Below are positions 45,430 through 54,929 of a stretch of 64,000 nt of DNA, piece by piece. How positions within the stretch are numbered: the first letter of the stretch is position 1; each line of letters begins with the position of its first letter. The notes beneath the pieces are model-generated. The model was not told the DNA's origin. It did no database searches and saw only the letters and a list, made by a program, of their open reading frames with translations. Location: contig JAFUHF010000049.1 in NCBI GenBank assembly GCA_017468985.1, forward strand, positions 1-64,000, in the 5' to 3' direction. The translations under genes and the position numbers were made by a program. The DNA comes from Bacteroidaceae bacterium (lineage in GTDB: Bacteria; Bacteroidota; Bacteroidia; Bacteroidales; Bacteroidaceae).

Positions 45430-45816
45430 ATGAACGACATTTCTACTTCAAATGCTCCTGCAGCCATTGGCCCTTACAGTCAGGCTATTCAGGCCGGAGA
45501 CACTATTTATGTATCGGGACAGTTGCCCATTGATCCCCAAACCGGTTCCTTCGCCGGAGATGACATCCGTGGCCTTACCCGAAGGTCGCTTAACAACATT
45601 CAGAACATTCTCAACGCCGCCGGTTTGAAAATGGAAAACGTTGTGAAGACTACCGTGATGCTTGCTGATATGGATGACTTTCCTGCCATGAACGAAGTAT
45701 ATGCCGAGTTTTTCCAGTCACCTTATCCAGCCCGTTCTGCCTTTGCTGTGAAGACCCTTCCTAAAGGGGCCCGGGTTGAAATAGAATGCATTGCCGTAAG
45801 ACCTCAGAAGGGATGA
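45430..45816 (+). CDS. ridA: RidA family enamine/imine deaminase
   Basis: 128 residues. RidA hydrolyses reactive enamine intermediates made by PLP enzymes such as serine or threonine dehydratase. APAAIGPYSQAI, YVSGQLP and the catalytic arginine in YPARSAFAV are present. It overlaps the next gene by ATGA. A serine ammonia-lyase is encoded elsewhere in this window. Confidence 0.95.
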   Translation: MNDISTSNAPAAIGPYSQAIQAGDTIYVSGQLPIDPQTGSFAGDDIRGLTRRSLNNIQNILNAAGLKMENVVKTTVMLADMDDFPAMNEVYAEFFQSPYPARSAFAVKTLPKGARVEIECIAVRPQKG

Positions 45817-46358
45817 GCCTGAAGAGTATCGGCGTGTTTTGTTCCGCCAGGGAGGATCTACCAGAGGCTGTGCAAGAAACTGCATGGGAACTGGGCAGAT
45901 GGATTGGACAGACGAATCGCGAACTGGTTTATGGTGGAGTGAGGAAAGGACTGATGGAAATCGTAGCTCAAAGCGTAAAGAAAAATGGCGGAAGGGTGAA
46001 AGGCATCATTCCTCAAAGCATGGCCTGGAACGGAATGGGCAGCAACTTCGTGGACGTAGAAATGGTAGTTGCAGACCTTGCCGACAGGAAGGCTACTATG
46101 ATGCGCGAGGCTGATGCTTTCGTGGCATTGCCTGGTGGCATTGGTACTCTTGACGAAGTGTTCAGCGTGTGGGCGGCCTGGCAGGTGGGCGAACACCACA
46201 AACCCTTGTTCTTGATCAACATACATGGCTTTTGGGACGGGCTTTCAGATTTTATCGCCCAATGCGTCCGCCAAGGCTACATCAGGAAAGAAAGCTATCG
46301 CAGCGTTATGCTGCCAAGAAGCGTGAAGGAATTAGCAAGGTTTTTGGAAGAAGGCTGA
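45813..46358 (+). CDS. LOG/TIGR00730 family nucleotide phosphoribohydrolase
   Basis: 181 residues from the ATG at 45813, which overlaps the ridA stop. The Rossmann fold starts SIGVFCSAR and has the family motif PGGIGTLDEVF, with the second conserved region MMREADAFVALPGG. Characterised members release the base from nucleoside 5'-monophosphates (AMP or cytokinin type). Its coupling with ridA is seen here; a joint role is not known. Confidence 0.92.
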   Translation: MSLKSIGVFCSAREDLPEAVQETAWELGRWIGQTNRELVYGGVRKGLMEIVAQSVKKNGGRVKGIIPQSMAWNGMGSNFVDVEMVVADLADRKATMMREADAFVALPGGIGTLDEVFSVWAAWQVGEHHKPLFLINIHGFWDGLSDFIAQCVRQGYIRKESYRSVMLPRSVKELARFLEEG

Positions 46359-46381
46359 TGCGCTTTCAATTAGGCCCGTCT

Positions 46382-47041
46382 TCAGAAGCGATAGCCCAAC
46401 GATAGCAGAAAGGCTACGTTCTTTCCGCCTGACTTGCTTGAACGGAGCATACCGAAGTCGGAACTTACGCCCACACTCATGTTAGGCGAAAACTGATAGG
46501 CTACGCCCATGGTTAAGCCGCCGTCGAAACGATTCATATCGCTGCGGCTAAAAGTGGAATGACTGTAATACAGGCGTGCTGCTCCACTCTGTTGCGTATC
46601 GCCTCGTGTTTTGGTATTTCCTCCAATTCCATAACCTACATAAGGACCAACTGAAAGCAAAATCTGTTCTTCGCCCTTCAAAGACAAACTGTAGGTAAAT
46701 AGCAGCGGAAGTTCTACGTAATTGGTGTTTGATGTTACATTCATCTTTCCCATTATGGGCTGTCCGTTTTCGTCTGTCACGGCATGGCCATTGTCATCGT
46801 AGACCTGCATTACGCGGTCGCGATCTTTCCATCCCTTTGCGGCAAAACGCAGTCCAGGCGAGAATGTCCAGTCGTCAGAAAGCAAAAACTCATAGGCCCC
46901 TCCTATCTGGAAAGTACCCACATTGCGCGTATGGCCACCATAATGCGAAGAAACTCCACCTCCTGCGCCTATCATCCAACCCTCTGCCAGCAAGGCTGTG
47001 GGTAATAGGAAGATGACTATCAAACATACCCAATGTTTCAT
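46382..47041 (-). CDS. Outer-membrane beta-barrel protein
   Basis: 219 residues with a signal peptide (MKHWVCLIVIFLLPTALLA). Alternating-residue strands and the ending LLSLGYRF (terminal aromatic) mark a small porin-like barrel of the OmpW/PorT type with about eight strands. Function unknown. It lies convergent to the LOG gene and downstream of nothing obvious. Confidence 0.85.
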   Translation of the reverse strand: MKHWVCLIVIFLLPTALLAEGWMIGAGGGVSSHYGGHTRNVGTFQIGGAYEFLLSDDWTFSPGLRFAAKGWKDRDRVMQVYDDNGHAVTDENGQPIMGKMNVTSNTNYVELPLLFTYSLSLKGEEQILLSVGPYVGYGIGGNTKTRGDTQQSGAARLYYSHSTFSRSDMNRFDGGLTMGVAYQFSPNMSVGVSSDFGMLRSSKSGGKNVAFLLSLGYRF

Positions 47042-47078
47042 GTCACATTTATTTGGATTGAACTATGGCTTTTTTATA

Positions 47079-48950
47079 TTACTTTTTCTTCCTCTTCTTG
47101 CGTCTGCCTTTTCCTTCGCTTAGGAAGTCTTTCCCATCGGCCATGAAGTCGAAGTCACTGCTGTCAGGATTAAAGAACTGCTGCCAGTCGTTTTTTTTCA
47201 TTTTCATCTTTGGCGGCTGTTCGGCTCCTCGGGTGTTATCCCTCTTCTTTTTGTCTCTGCTATAAGGTTTATCATAGCCTTTGCGCCGCTTTCCTTCTCC
47301 CTCCTTTTTCGTTGGCTTGTTTCCGGAGACGTCGGCTCTCTCTACCGCAATGTGTCGCCCCTTTTTATCCTTAGCATGACGCAAGGCATAGGCAACAAGA
47401 TCGGCCTCTGATTCGGGTACCTCAAAAAAGGAAAAATGCTGCATGATGTCAATCTTTCCGATTTCTATCGCCTCTTTTGTGTAGCGGTTGATCACGCCTA
47501 TGACTTCGCGAGCCTGGAAACCGTCGCGTTTCCCAGCTCCGAAGAAGAATCTTACAAATCCTTCTTGCGCCTGACCCTTTGCGCCCTTCTTTTTACTACC
47601 AGCCTTGCTGCGAGAAGCTGTTTCTTCGGGTTCTTCTATTTCGGGAGCATTGGCATAATATTCTAAGAAACGTCCAAATTCCAGACTCACAAAACGCTTT
47701 ATCACGTCTTCCTTGTCCAACCAACTTAGCTTTCTGAAGATTTCGGGAAGGAATGGGGCTATTTGCTGCTCATCCACCTGCACATTCTCTATCTGGTCGA
47801 TTACGCGATAGAGTTGTTTGGTACAAATCTCCTGAGGCGTAGGCAACTTTTTGCGTACAAACTCCTTACCAATGGTTTTTTCTATCTGACGTACCTTGCC
47901 CTTTTCTCTGAGATGGATGATGCAGATACTCGTACCACGCTTTCCGGCCCTTCCGGTTCGTCCACTGCGATGTGTATAGTTTTCCACGTCGTCGGGCAAA
48001 CCATAGTTCACTACGTGCGTCAAGTCATCTACATCCAGCCCACGGGCTGCTACATCGGTGGCCACAAGAAGTTGTGTATGGTGTTGACGGAATTTCTGCA
48101 TGGTGATGTCGCGCTGCTGCTGGCTTAAGTCACCATGCAGGGCCTCCGCATTGTAACCGTCTTGTATCAGGCGGTCAGCTATTTCCTGCGTCTCCATGCG
48201 AGTGCGGCAAAAAATGATGGCGTAAATACGCGGATAGTAGTCAGCAATGCGCTTCAAGGCAAGGTATTTGTCTCCTGCTCTTACCATGTAGTATTCATGA
48301 TTCACCATCTCTGCCCCCTCGTTGCGCGATCCCACTACAATTTCTTTGGCATCACGCAGATAGTTGTGGGCTATTTTTTCAATTTCCTGACTCATGGTGG
48401 CAGAGAAGAGCAGGGTGTTTCGTTCCAAAGGAACTCCTTCAAGAATGGCGTCAATGCTTTCTGAGAATCCCATGTTCAGCATTTCGTCTGCTTCGTCAAG
48501 TACCACATTGTCTACCGCTCCCAATTTGGCAGCGCCACGATTCATCAGGTCGATGAGTCTTCCGGGAGTGGCCACGATGATTTGTGCACCACGCTTGAGC
48601 AACTTGATTTGCGTTTCTATGCTCGCCCCACCGTAAACGGGTACTATGCGCAATCCTTCCATGTATTTTGAGAAGTCTCGCATGTCGCCAGTTATCTGTA
48701 GGCACAATTCGCGTGTAGGACAAATTACGATAGCTTGTGTATCTTTACGATTTAGGTCTATTTTCTGAATGAGTGGTATGCCATAAGCCGCCGTTTTGCC
48801 CGTCCCTGTTTGTGCTAATGCTATTACTTCATTGCCTTCACCCAACAGATAAGGTATTACTTTTTCCTGAACAGGCATAGGTGTTACGAACCCCAATTCG
48901 TCAATAGCGCGAAGAATGGGCTCCGCAACCCCTAATTCTCTAAATGTCAT
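47079..48950 (-). CDS. DEAD-box RNA helicase with DbpA-type RNA-binding domain
   Basis: 623 residues. Motifs in order: Q-motif, AQTGTGKT (46-53), PTRELCLQ, DEADEML, SATMSQE, and HRSGRTGRAGK in the second RecA domain. A DbpA-like RNA-binding domain (about 480-560, VRFFFGAGKRDGF) follows, and then a Lys/Arg-rich tail to the end. CsdA/DeaD-type helicases help ribosome assembly and RNA turnover, often in the cold. It has a consensus promoter and is probably a single-gene unit. Confidence 0.95.
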   Translation of the reverse strand: MTFRELGVAEPILRAIDELGFVTPMPVQEKVIPYLLGEGNEVIALAQTGTGKTAAYGIPLIQKIDLNRKDTQAIVICPTRELCLQITGDMRDFSKYMEGLRIVPVYGGASIETQIKLLKRGAQIIVATPGRLIDLMNRGAAKLGAVDNVVLDEADEMLNMGFSESIDAILEGVPLERNTLLFSATMSQEIEKIAHNYLRDAKEIVVGSRNEGAEMVNHEYYMVRAGDKYLALKRIADYYPRIYAIIFCRTRMETQEIADRLIQDGYNAEALHGDLSQQQRDITMQKFRQHHTQLLVATDVAARGLDVDDLTHVVNYGLPDDVENYTHRSGRTGRAGKRGTSICIIHLREKGKVRQIEKTIGKEFVRKKLPTPQEICTKQLYRVIDQIENVQVDEQQIAPFLPEIFRKLSWLDKEDVIKRFVSLEFGRFLEYYANAPEIEEPEETASRSKAGSKKKGAKGQAQEGFVRFFFGAGKRDGFQAREVIGVINRYTKEAIEIGKIDIMQHFSFFEVPESEADLVAYALRHAKDKKGRHIAVERADVSGNKPTKKEGEGKRRKGYDKPYSRDKKKRDNTRGAEQPPKMKMKKNDWQQFFNPDSSDFDFMADGKDFLSEGKGRRKKRKKK

Positions 48951-48967
48951 ATGGGAAATTTTACGTG

Positions 48968-48998
48968 CAAAGTTACGATTAAGCGAGAGACATGCAAA
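48968..48998 (-). promoter_or_regulatory. Promoter of the DEAD-box helicase gene
   Basis: On the minus strand TTTG (48995-48998), 19-bp spacer, TAACTTTG (48968-48975). It shares an extended sequence with the ftsX promoter. Confidence 0.8.
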
Positions 48999-49101
48999 GA
49001 GAAAAACCGAAGTTTTTCGTCTTGATATATTCAGGTGTGGGTTACCTACCTCATGGAGCGGAGTAATAAAGCTGCTATTAAAAACGAAGGATAGAGGGAA
49101 G

Positions 49102-49857
49102 TCAGTGAGCCTCTAACACTCGGTGAGGAAGTTCTCCGTGAGCTACCAATTGGAAAGGGCATCCGAATGAATTTTCCATGATATCTTCCGTTACCTCGCT
49201 TACGGGATGGAAGTGTGCGTGTCCATTGACACATACAATGTTGCTAACATTTTGTAATACCGTGCCAATGTCGTGGCTTACGAGGATAATGGCGCATTGG
49301 CGATTGATTTCGTTGAGGATGGCGTAGAGTTCGGACTGATGCTGATGGTCAATATAAGTGCTCGGCTCGTCCAAGATGATAAGCTTGGGCTGGCAGATGA
49401 GTGTCCTGCCGAGCAATACGCGCTGACGTTGGCCACCGCTTAGCTGGCTGATGGGTGCCTGTGCAAATTCTTGGAGCTCCAGCTGTGAGATGATCTGATG
49501 AGCCTGCTTGTGTTCATCCTCCGTAAAGCGACGGAACAGGTTGCGCTGACCCAAGAGGCCAGAGAGTACTACATCGGTAACGGTGACAGGGAATTTGTGG
49601 TCGAAAGAGAGGTATTGTGGCAGGTAGCCTATACGCGGCCGGGACGAAGGCTTACCTTCATGGAAGAACGTTACTGTTCCTTCGCTGGGTTTTACCAGGC
49701 CCAGCAGAATTTTTACGAGTGTGGTTTTTCCACCGCCGTTGGGGCCTATGATGCCCAGAAAGTCGCGCTCTTCAACATTGAAGCTCACTCCTGTGAGCAC
49801 CTGCTTCTTGCCGTAGTGGGCCGAAACATTTTTAATTTCTACAAGATGATTATTCAT
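49102..49857 (-). CDS. ABC transporter ATPase, zinc/manganese uptake (ZnuC type)
   Basis: 251 residues. Walker A is GPNGGGKTT (38-46), the signature is LSGGQRQRV, Walker B is LIILDEPSTYID and the switch histidine is in VSHD. It overlaps the binding-protein gene by eight bases. No ZnuB-like permease is encoded next to either gene, so the membrane partner must lie elsewhere or be lost. A decayed copy of its last ~100 bases is at 19985-20085. Confidence 0.93.
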   Translation of the reverse strand: MNNHLVEIKNVSAHYGKKQVLTGVSFNVEERDFLGIIGPNGGGKTTLVKILLGLVKPSEGTVTFFHEGKPSSRPRIGYLPQYLSFDHKFPVTVTDVVLSGLLGQRNLFRRFTEDEHKQAHQIISQLELQEFAQAPISQLSGGQRQRVLLGRTLICQPKLIILDEPSTYIDHQHQSELYAILNEINRQCAIILVSHDIGTVLQNVSNIVCVNGHAHFHPVSEVTEDIMENSFGCPFQLVAHGELPHRVLEAH

Positions 49858-50743
49858 AAGCTATGGCACGTGCGGTATGAATGATTTCCTGATCCCACTG
49901 GTAGGACAAGGGGTGAATGGTAAAGAGTTTTGCCTCTGATTCTCGGGCAATTACGGCAGCGTGTTCTTCGCCAAACTCTGGAATGACGAGTACGCACCTC
50001 ACACCTTCTTGTTGGGCTTCGCGGCACAATTGTGCCAAACGTGATGGGGTAGGTTCCTTACCGTTATGTTCTATGCTGAGCTGTTTGAGCCCATAGTCAG
50101 CGGCGAGGCGCGAAAACATGGGGTGGACGGTAACAAAGGTACGCACGTGTGTCTGGGAGAGTAGACTGTCCACACTGTGTTCCGTTGTTCGAATCTTATT
50201 CTCAAGACGGTGAAGGTTGGCGCGAAAGTGAGTGGCATAGGCTGTATCGCTTTGACAAAGGGCTGTACAGATGTTTCGGCAAATCAGCAAGGCACTGCGC
50301 GGTGAAGTCCACGTATGGGGGTCAAAGGCTACGTCGGGGAGCCCTTGGCTGGTGTCAATGACGGGCAGTTGCGGTACATTGCTGATCATCTTGGGTAACC
50401 ATGTAGTTTCGAAACCAAGTTGACCCACTTTCAGATAGGCTTGGGCTGAGGAGAGCGTAAGCAACTGGTGTGGAGAAGGTTCATATGTCTCTGGGCTATA
50501 TCCCTCGGGAACAATGCTCACCACGTTGTAGCGATCACCGGCAATCTGTTCTGCGAAGTATCGCAGCGGCTCTATGCTTACCACAAGCGTTTTCTTTTGC
50601 TGTTCCTTAGGTGCACAGCCTGACAGAAGTATGAGGAGCAAAGTTGCAAGGAAAAATGAGAAGAACCGGAAGAAGGAACCGTAAGTTTGTCGGTAAAGAC
50701 TGCAACGACAAGTATGGGGGAGAATGTTCGAGAATATAGTCAT
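49850..50743 (-). CDS. Metal ABC transporter binding lipoprotein (ZnuA type)
   Basis: 297 residues from the ATG at 50743; the frame extends upstream to 50935 but that part is the neighbouring gene's territory. A membrane segment ends in LLSGC (Cys43), a lipobox with a long leader. Cluster A-I ligands are seen: AFDPHTW, VTVHPMFS, and IEHNGKEP, which are the histidines and acids that bind zinc or manganese. The histidine-rich loop of some ZnuA proteins is short here. It starts 13 bp after the DedA-type gene. Confidence 0.9.
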   Translation of the reverse strand: MTIFSNILPHTCRCSLYRQTYGSFFRFFSFFLATLLLILLSGCAPKEQQKKTLVVSIEPLRYFAEQIAGDRYNVVSIVPEGYSPETYEPSPHQLLTLSSAQAYLKVGQLGFETTWLPKMISNVPQLPVIDTSQGLPDVAFDPHTWTSPRSALLICRNICTALCQSDTAYATHFRANLHRLENKIRTTEHSVDSLLSQTHVRTFVTVHPMFSRLAADYGLKQLSIEHNGKEPTPSRLAQLCREAQQEGVRCVLVIPEFGEEHAAVIARESEAKLFTIHPLSYQWDQEIIHTARAIAYE

Positions 50744-50756
50744 AAAAGTATGAATA

Positions 50757-51209
50757 CTAAAAAATACCTTCCAGAAGCAGGGCCAGTACGGCGTATCGTG
50801 CGGCTTTTCCGATGGTGATGGTGAATATGGATTTCCAGATATTGATACGTAGTAGTCCCATGGCAATGGTAATGACACTTCCCAGAATGGGCAACCACGC
50901 CAGTAAACCCATCCATGCTCCGTAACGGTGAACAAATTGCTCGCTTCTTTCCAAGCGGTCTTGCTTCACGCGCAGCAGACGGTACACCCAGTCTTCTTTT
51001 CCGAGGCGTCCTACACTGTAGTTAAAGAGGGCACCCAGTACGTTCCCGACTGTGGCACACAAGGTGAGTGGCCAAATGCTCAGGTCGGCGGCGCGAAGGC
51101 CTGTCATCACTGCTTCAGAGCTGAACGGAAAGAAACTTCCGGCTAAAAACGAAGCTATAAACATGCCTCCATAGCCATATTTCAGAAGGATAGCAATGAT
51201 GAATTCCAT
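50757..51209 (-). CDS. YqaA/DedA-type (SNARE-associated) membrane protein
   Basis: 150 residues from the ATG at 51209, which lies within the end of the upstream gene (28-base overlap). It has four or five helices; FLAGSFFPFSSEAVMTGL and LPILGSVITIAMGLLR are the paired half-helix motifs of the DedA superfamily, whose members include undecaprenyl-phosphate and phospholipid flippases. It comes before the zinc-uptake genes in the same transcript. Confidence 0.88.
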   Translation of the reverse strand: MEFIIAILLKYGYGGMFIASFLAGSFFPFSSEAVMTGLRAADLSIWPLTLCATVGNVLGALFNYSVGRLGKEDWVYRLLRVKQDRLERSEQFVHRYGAWMGLLAWLPILGSVITIAMGLLRINIWKSIFTITIGKAARYAVLALLLEGIF

Positions 51210-52132
51210 AGATTGAATGTTGCGGCCCCAAGCACGAGGGCGACGATCAGAAATGAAAATACGTTGGCCCAACGTCCGTAAGAAAACATCAGGTAGTGAC
51301 CCATCATGGGGCTCACCTCAAGGAGGAGGAAGGGAAAGAGATGGTAGCTGAAATGGGGCATGAGGGTGATGAGCAGAAAGAGGGAAACGCCTTGTAACAT
51401 GATGACGTAGAAACACATGCGCACGCGTATCTTGTCGTTGAAATTGGTGTGCAGGTAGTGCATGCAACCTATCAGGAAAAGCAAAAGAATGATACTAATA
51501 TTGACGGATTGGTTGAAATCTATTTCTGCCCACTGCGGCGGCAGACTGGGCCAGAAATTGGTCCAAAGATTGGTCCAGAGGGGGAAGTGTGCGGCCATGT
51601 CATCCCACGAAAACCAAAGAGCAACAAAGAGTTCCAGGGGAATGCTCAGACCGATCAGGCCTGCTACAAAAGTGCGTAGGTGGAAGGCCCTGAGCTGCAC
51701 AAGCAGAGAGATAAAGTGGGGAATGGCAAGCAGTAATATTGGGGGACAAATCAGTCCTGCTACACCCAGAAAGGCAAAGGAGGCTACCACCGTGCGTTCG
51801 GCATGGAACTCTTGGTAGGAGCGGAAAAGGTAGAACTGCGAAAAGGCGTAGGCTATTACTCCGATATGTTCGGGGCGCAACGGATGTACGGAGGGGAATG
51901 CTCCGTTGAGGGCTACGAAAGTGGCCGGTACAATCCATGTTCGCGCACGCATAAGAGCATTGCCGTTGCTCATCTGGCGCAATGACACCATACAGAGGAG
52001 CATGGCTGTGAAGCCGCACCAATAGAATATGCCGTCGGCATTCACGGACCAGCATAAGGCAGCAAAGACAATGGCCACAAAAAGTGTGACTGTACTGGAT
52101 ATGATTTTACCTTTAGTGGTGCGTCGTGGCAT
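51182..52132 (-). CDS. Integral membrane protein of unknown function
   Basis: 316 residues with about nine hydrophobic helices from residue 12 on. It has no motif I can name; it resembles Bacteroidetes membrane proteins of the DUF6427 kind, but weakly. It is the first gene of the unit with the DedA-type, ZnuA and ZnuC genes and has a promoter at 52155-52185. Confidence 0.75.
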   Translation of the reverse strand: MPRRTTKGKIISSTVTLFVAIVFAALCWSVNADGIFYWCGFTAMLLCMVSLRQMSNGNALMRARTWIVPATFVALNGAFPSVHPLRPEHIGVIAYAFSQFYLFRSYQEFHAERTVVASFAFLGVAGLICPPILLLAIPHFISLLVQLRAFHLRTFVAGLIGLSIPLELFVALWFSWDDMAAHFPLWTNLWTNFWPSLPPQWAEIDFNQSVNISIILLLFLIGCMHYLHTNFNDKIRVRMCFYVIMLQGVSLFLLITLMPHFSYHLFPFLLLEVSPMMGHYLMFSYGRWANVFSFLIVALVLGAATFNLWNSSLLSF

Positions 52133-52154
52133 TTTGCTTCGTGAATGAGGAATG

Positions 52155-52185
52155 CAAAGTTACAAATATTGGTTCACAAAGCAAG
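52155..52185 (-). promoter_or_regulatory. Promoter of the membrane protein-DedA-znuAC unit
   Basis: On the minus strand CTTG (52182-52185), 19-bp spacer, TAACTTTG (52155-52162), 23 bp before the start. Confidence 0.7.
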
Positions 52186-52263
52186 CGCCGATAAGCCGTT
52201 ATCTGCTGAGATACCTGAAGCTATGTAGGGCGTGATGCCCCTAATGAAAAAGGAGTTGAGGCA

Positions 52264-53310
52264 TCAGTGACGCTGGCGGCGAACGCTGATGCGCGGTGAA
52301 GAATTAGAGGAAGAACTGCCACCATTCGACTTTTGTCGCTTGAGTTGACTGCGCGAACTTGTAGATTCCGACTCCTTCTTTGCTGTTGTGGTTTGCTTGC
52401 CCTTTGCTTTGGTTGTTGCTTGAGCAGTTTCCGTTGAGTCAGCTTTCTGGCGCAGTGAGTCGCCACCCCATACGTGGGCTTCGAGTGTCTGCATTTCTGA
52501 CGTTATGCGCTTTTGCGCTTCTCGCATAGCTGTAGAGTCAGAAATGACGCGACCTTGCAAGTTGTTGGTCTTGTATATTTCACCTTCGTATTGCGCAGTA
52601 TTGAAATAGTCGTCGGCCGAAATCATGGCAGCATTGTTATAGTTGCTGGCCATGAGTTCCAGTTTTGCTAAAAATGGAGCAATGTCTTCATACTTGAGCC
52701 AGAACATGGGTACTTTTAGTGTTCCTGCTCCCCATTCGTCGCCTTCTTCGCGCACGGGACAGATGGCAGTAACCTGTTTGCGGAATGAAGCAGTATGCTG
52801 GTCAAAGTACGTACTTTCCTTTACATAGTAGCTTTTCACTTCTGCCGAAGGAATGTCGTTGTCTTCAATGCGGAAGCGTCCGTTCTGTTCCTGGTGTCGT
52901 ATTTTGAATTTATTGAGCATGTCGCCGCGTTTCAGCTCATTCGATGCCTTGAAATTCTCTTTTCCGTCAATCGAATATTCGTAAGCCTTGACTTGCTGGC
53001 TCATGATGAGTTTGAAGAGGAAGGTAAACAGGTTCATCTTGTCGCCTTCTGGTTCTTCTGGATAGTACAGCACAGCGTTCTTGTCCTTATTCAGGTCTAA
53101 TACGCGGTACAGGTCGCGTCTCCATGCAACGTCGTCGGGCATGGTTGGAGCCGTGGGATATTCCAGCTGTGCACGTTCAGAAACGGCTACGCTCTTTTGC
53201 TGCTGTTGCTGTGCGTTTTGACGCTGTGTCTGACGCTGACGGGCAGGTGGCTGAGCCACTGCGGGCAGAAGCGTCAGTACGACTATGATTGTTGTGATTA
53301 TTCGTCTCAT
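52264..53310 (-). CDS. porN: T9SS ring protein PorN/GldN
   Basis: 348 residues. A signal peptide (MRRIITTIIVVLTLLPAVA) precedes a Gln/Arg-rich stretch with QQQQQ, then the conserved domain (about 60-270): WRRDLYRVLDLNKDKNAVLYYPEE, FTFLFKLIMSQQVKAYEY and ICPVREEG. PorN joins the lipoprotein PorK in a periplasmic ring below the outer membrane. The last 60 residues are a low-complexity Ser/Lys/Arg tail that varies between species. It is the final gene of porPKLMN. Confidence 0.95.
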   Translation of the reverse strand: MRRIITTIIVVLTLLPAVAQPPARQRQTQRQNAQQQQQKSVAVSERAQLEYPTAPTMPDDVAWRRDLYRVLDLNKDKNAVLYYPEEPEGDKMNLFTFLFKLIMSQQVKAYEYSIDGKENFKASNELKRGDMLNKFKIRHQEQNGRFRIEDNDIPSAEVKSYYVKESTYFDQHTASFRKQVTAICPVREEGDEWGAGTLKVPMFWLKYEDIAPFLAKLELMASNYNNAAMISADDYFNTAQYEGEIYKTNNLQGRVISDSTAMREAQKRITSEMQTLEAHVWGGDSLRQKADSTETAQATTKAKGKQTTTAKKESESTSSRSQLKRQKSNGGSSSSNSSPRISVRRQRH

Positions 53311-53338
53311 ATATATTGCTACTTTAATCTTTCTTCTA

Positions 53339-54904
53339 TTAATTTACGATGACTTCGAGCGATTGCGGAAGCGTACGCGTTGTTCCGTCTGGCCCTGTAG
53401 CCTGCACACGCGAAATGTAGAAGCGTTTGCCACGGCTGAGGCGTGAGAAGATGGACTTCTGTCGCTCGGTGAATTTATCACTGGTGGAAACTTCAGGAAT
53501 GGCATTACCCATGTTGTCGAAGAATACGGTTTCAAATCCTGTAACTTGGAACGGAATGTTCAGCAGTCCGTCGTCAATGGCTGCACCGATGCCGTCAACC
53601 GAAAGCAGTATGGACTTCGAGAAGCCTCGGCCTCCCACGTAGTGTACGGGGTTGCCTTCTGCATCGTTGTATGCAATGTAGGCCGTTGGGTCTGGAAGGC
53701 GACGTACGCGGAACTTAAATTCGCCCATTTTCTGCGAACCGCCATAAGCTTTCGACGTTATGGTAATCACGGCATCTTCTCCAATCTTTGTTGGTCTTGC
53801 AACATACTTGCCTGGACCGGTGCTCGTCAGGTTTCCGCCCGACATCGTTGCTACAATGTTCTGATTTGCTACACCGGGCACGCTCACGCTCATCGGGTTG
53901 TCGTAACCTGCGTAGAGCACATTCATAAGGTCTGCCGAAACTGTGGCCGATGGAGCTACAACCGTATATTTTTGCGAGAAGTTGCGGCGTAGGGTTTCAC
54001 CGCTGCGGTCTGTCATCTCCATGTAGCCAGCGAAGTTGAAGTCGCCCGTGTTGCCGCAGTTGAATTCATACAATCCGTTCTTCAGGCTCACTTCCTTTCC
54101 GCCAATGTATATGCGCGGCTGCTGCGTGGTGTCAACGGCGGCCATGATGATACGCGCACTGAAACGGTCTCCTTGCACGATGGTTTGCGCATTGGGAATG
54201 ACGTATGCGTTCAGTTCGTTCACGCGTACGTCCTTCACGTCGATGTTCTTAATCAATGCATGGAGTACCTCGCCCTCGGCGTAGCGCACGTCGCTCTGCA
54301 GTTTGGTGAGCAGTGTCGTGGCTGCGGCAACCGGCATACTCTCGAACATGGCTTGCTGCCAGTTGCGGCCAGTGAGTTTGTCCTTCTGCGAAACCTCTGT
54401 AGTGAGGTTGCTCTGTATGATTTCCTTCTGCTCTGGGTCTTCGATGAATTGCAGAATGCGGCTACGATAGCTCACGATGGCGTCGTAGAGTGTCTTGCCG
54501 CGACCATCTGTAAGCATTACCTGTGTGGCAGCTTCGAGATTCTCCTTGTTACGGATATTTTCGATGTCGCCGTTCTTGCCGTCGGCTTCGCGTACAATCT
54601 CGCGCTTCAGTTTGTCGGCCAGATCAAACAGCGAGTCAGACATTTGCCTTACGTATTGTGCCTTTTCGTTCCAACTGCGCACCTTGTCCGGATTTTGCTT
54701 CATTTGGCTCTCGAACTCACTGTAGATATTAGTGTTTTCACGCGAAGAATTCTGCGTGGTGCGGTTCAGACTTTTCTCCACTATCGAAAAGCCATTGAGC
54801 ACGTCGGTAGATACGTTGAGTGCCAACATCACCATCAGTACCAAGTACATCAGGTTGATCATCTTCTGACGTGGAGAGATTTTCTTTTTCTTTATTCCTG
54901 ACAT
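53339..54904 (-). CDS. porM: T9SS/gliding motor protein PorM/GldM
   Basis: 521 residues. A short basic cytoplasmic start (MSGIKKKKISPRQKMINLMY) leads into one membrane helix (about 18-36) and a long periplasmic part made of four domains (D1-D4). GldM and GldL form the proton-driven motor that powers T9SS and gliding; the GldM helix crosses inside the GldL pentamer. The C-terminal domains contact the PorK/PorN ring. It begins 25 bp after porL. Confidence 0.96.
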   Translation of the reverse strand: MSGIKKKKISPRQKMINLMYLVLMVMLALNVSTDVLNGFSIVEKSLNRTTQNSSRENTNIYSEFESQMKQNPDKVRSWNEKAQYVRQMSDSLFDLADKLKREIVREADGKNGDIENIRNKENLEAATQVMLTDGRGKTLYDAIVSYRSRILQFIEDPEQKEIIQSNLTTEVSQKDKLTGRNWQQAMFESMPVAAATTLLTKLQSDVRYAEGEVLHALIKNIDVKDVRVNELNAYVIPNAQTIVQGDRFSARIIMAAVDTTQQPRIYIGGKEVSLKNGLYEFNCGNTGDFNFAGYMEMTDRSGETLRRNFSQKYTVVAPSATVSADLMNVLYAGYDNPMSVSVPGVANQNIVATMSGGNLTSTGPGKYVARPTKIGEDAVITITSKAYGGSQKMGEFKFRVRRLPDPTAYIAYNDAEGNPVHYVGGRGFSKSILLSVDGIGAAIDDGLLNIPFQVTGFETVFFDNMGNAIPEVSTSDKFTERQKSIFSRLSRGKRFYISRVQATGPDGTTRTLPQSLEVIVN

Positions 54905-54929
54905 GGCTTGATTGTTCGTTCTTTATCCA

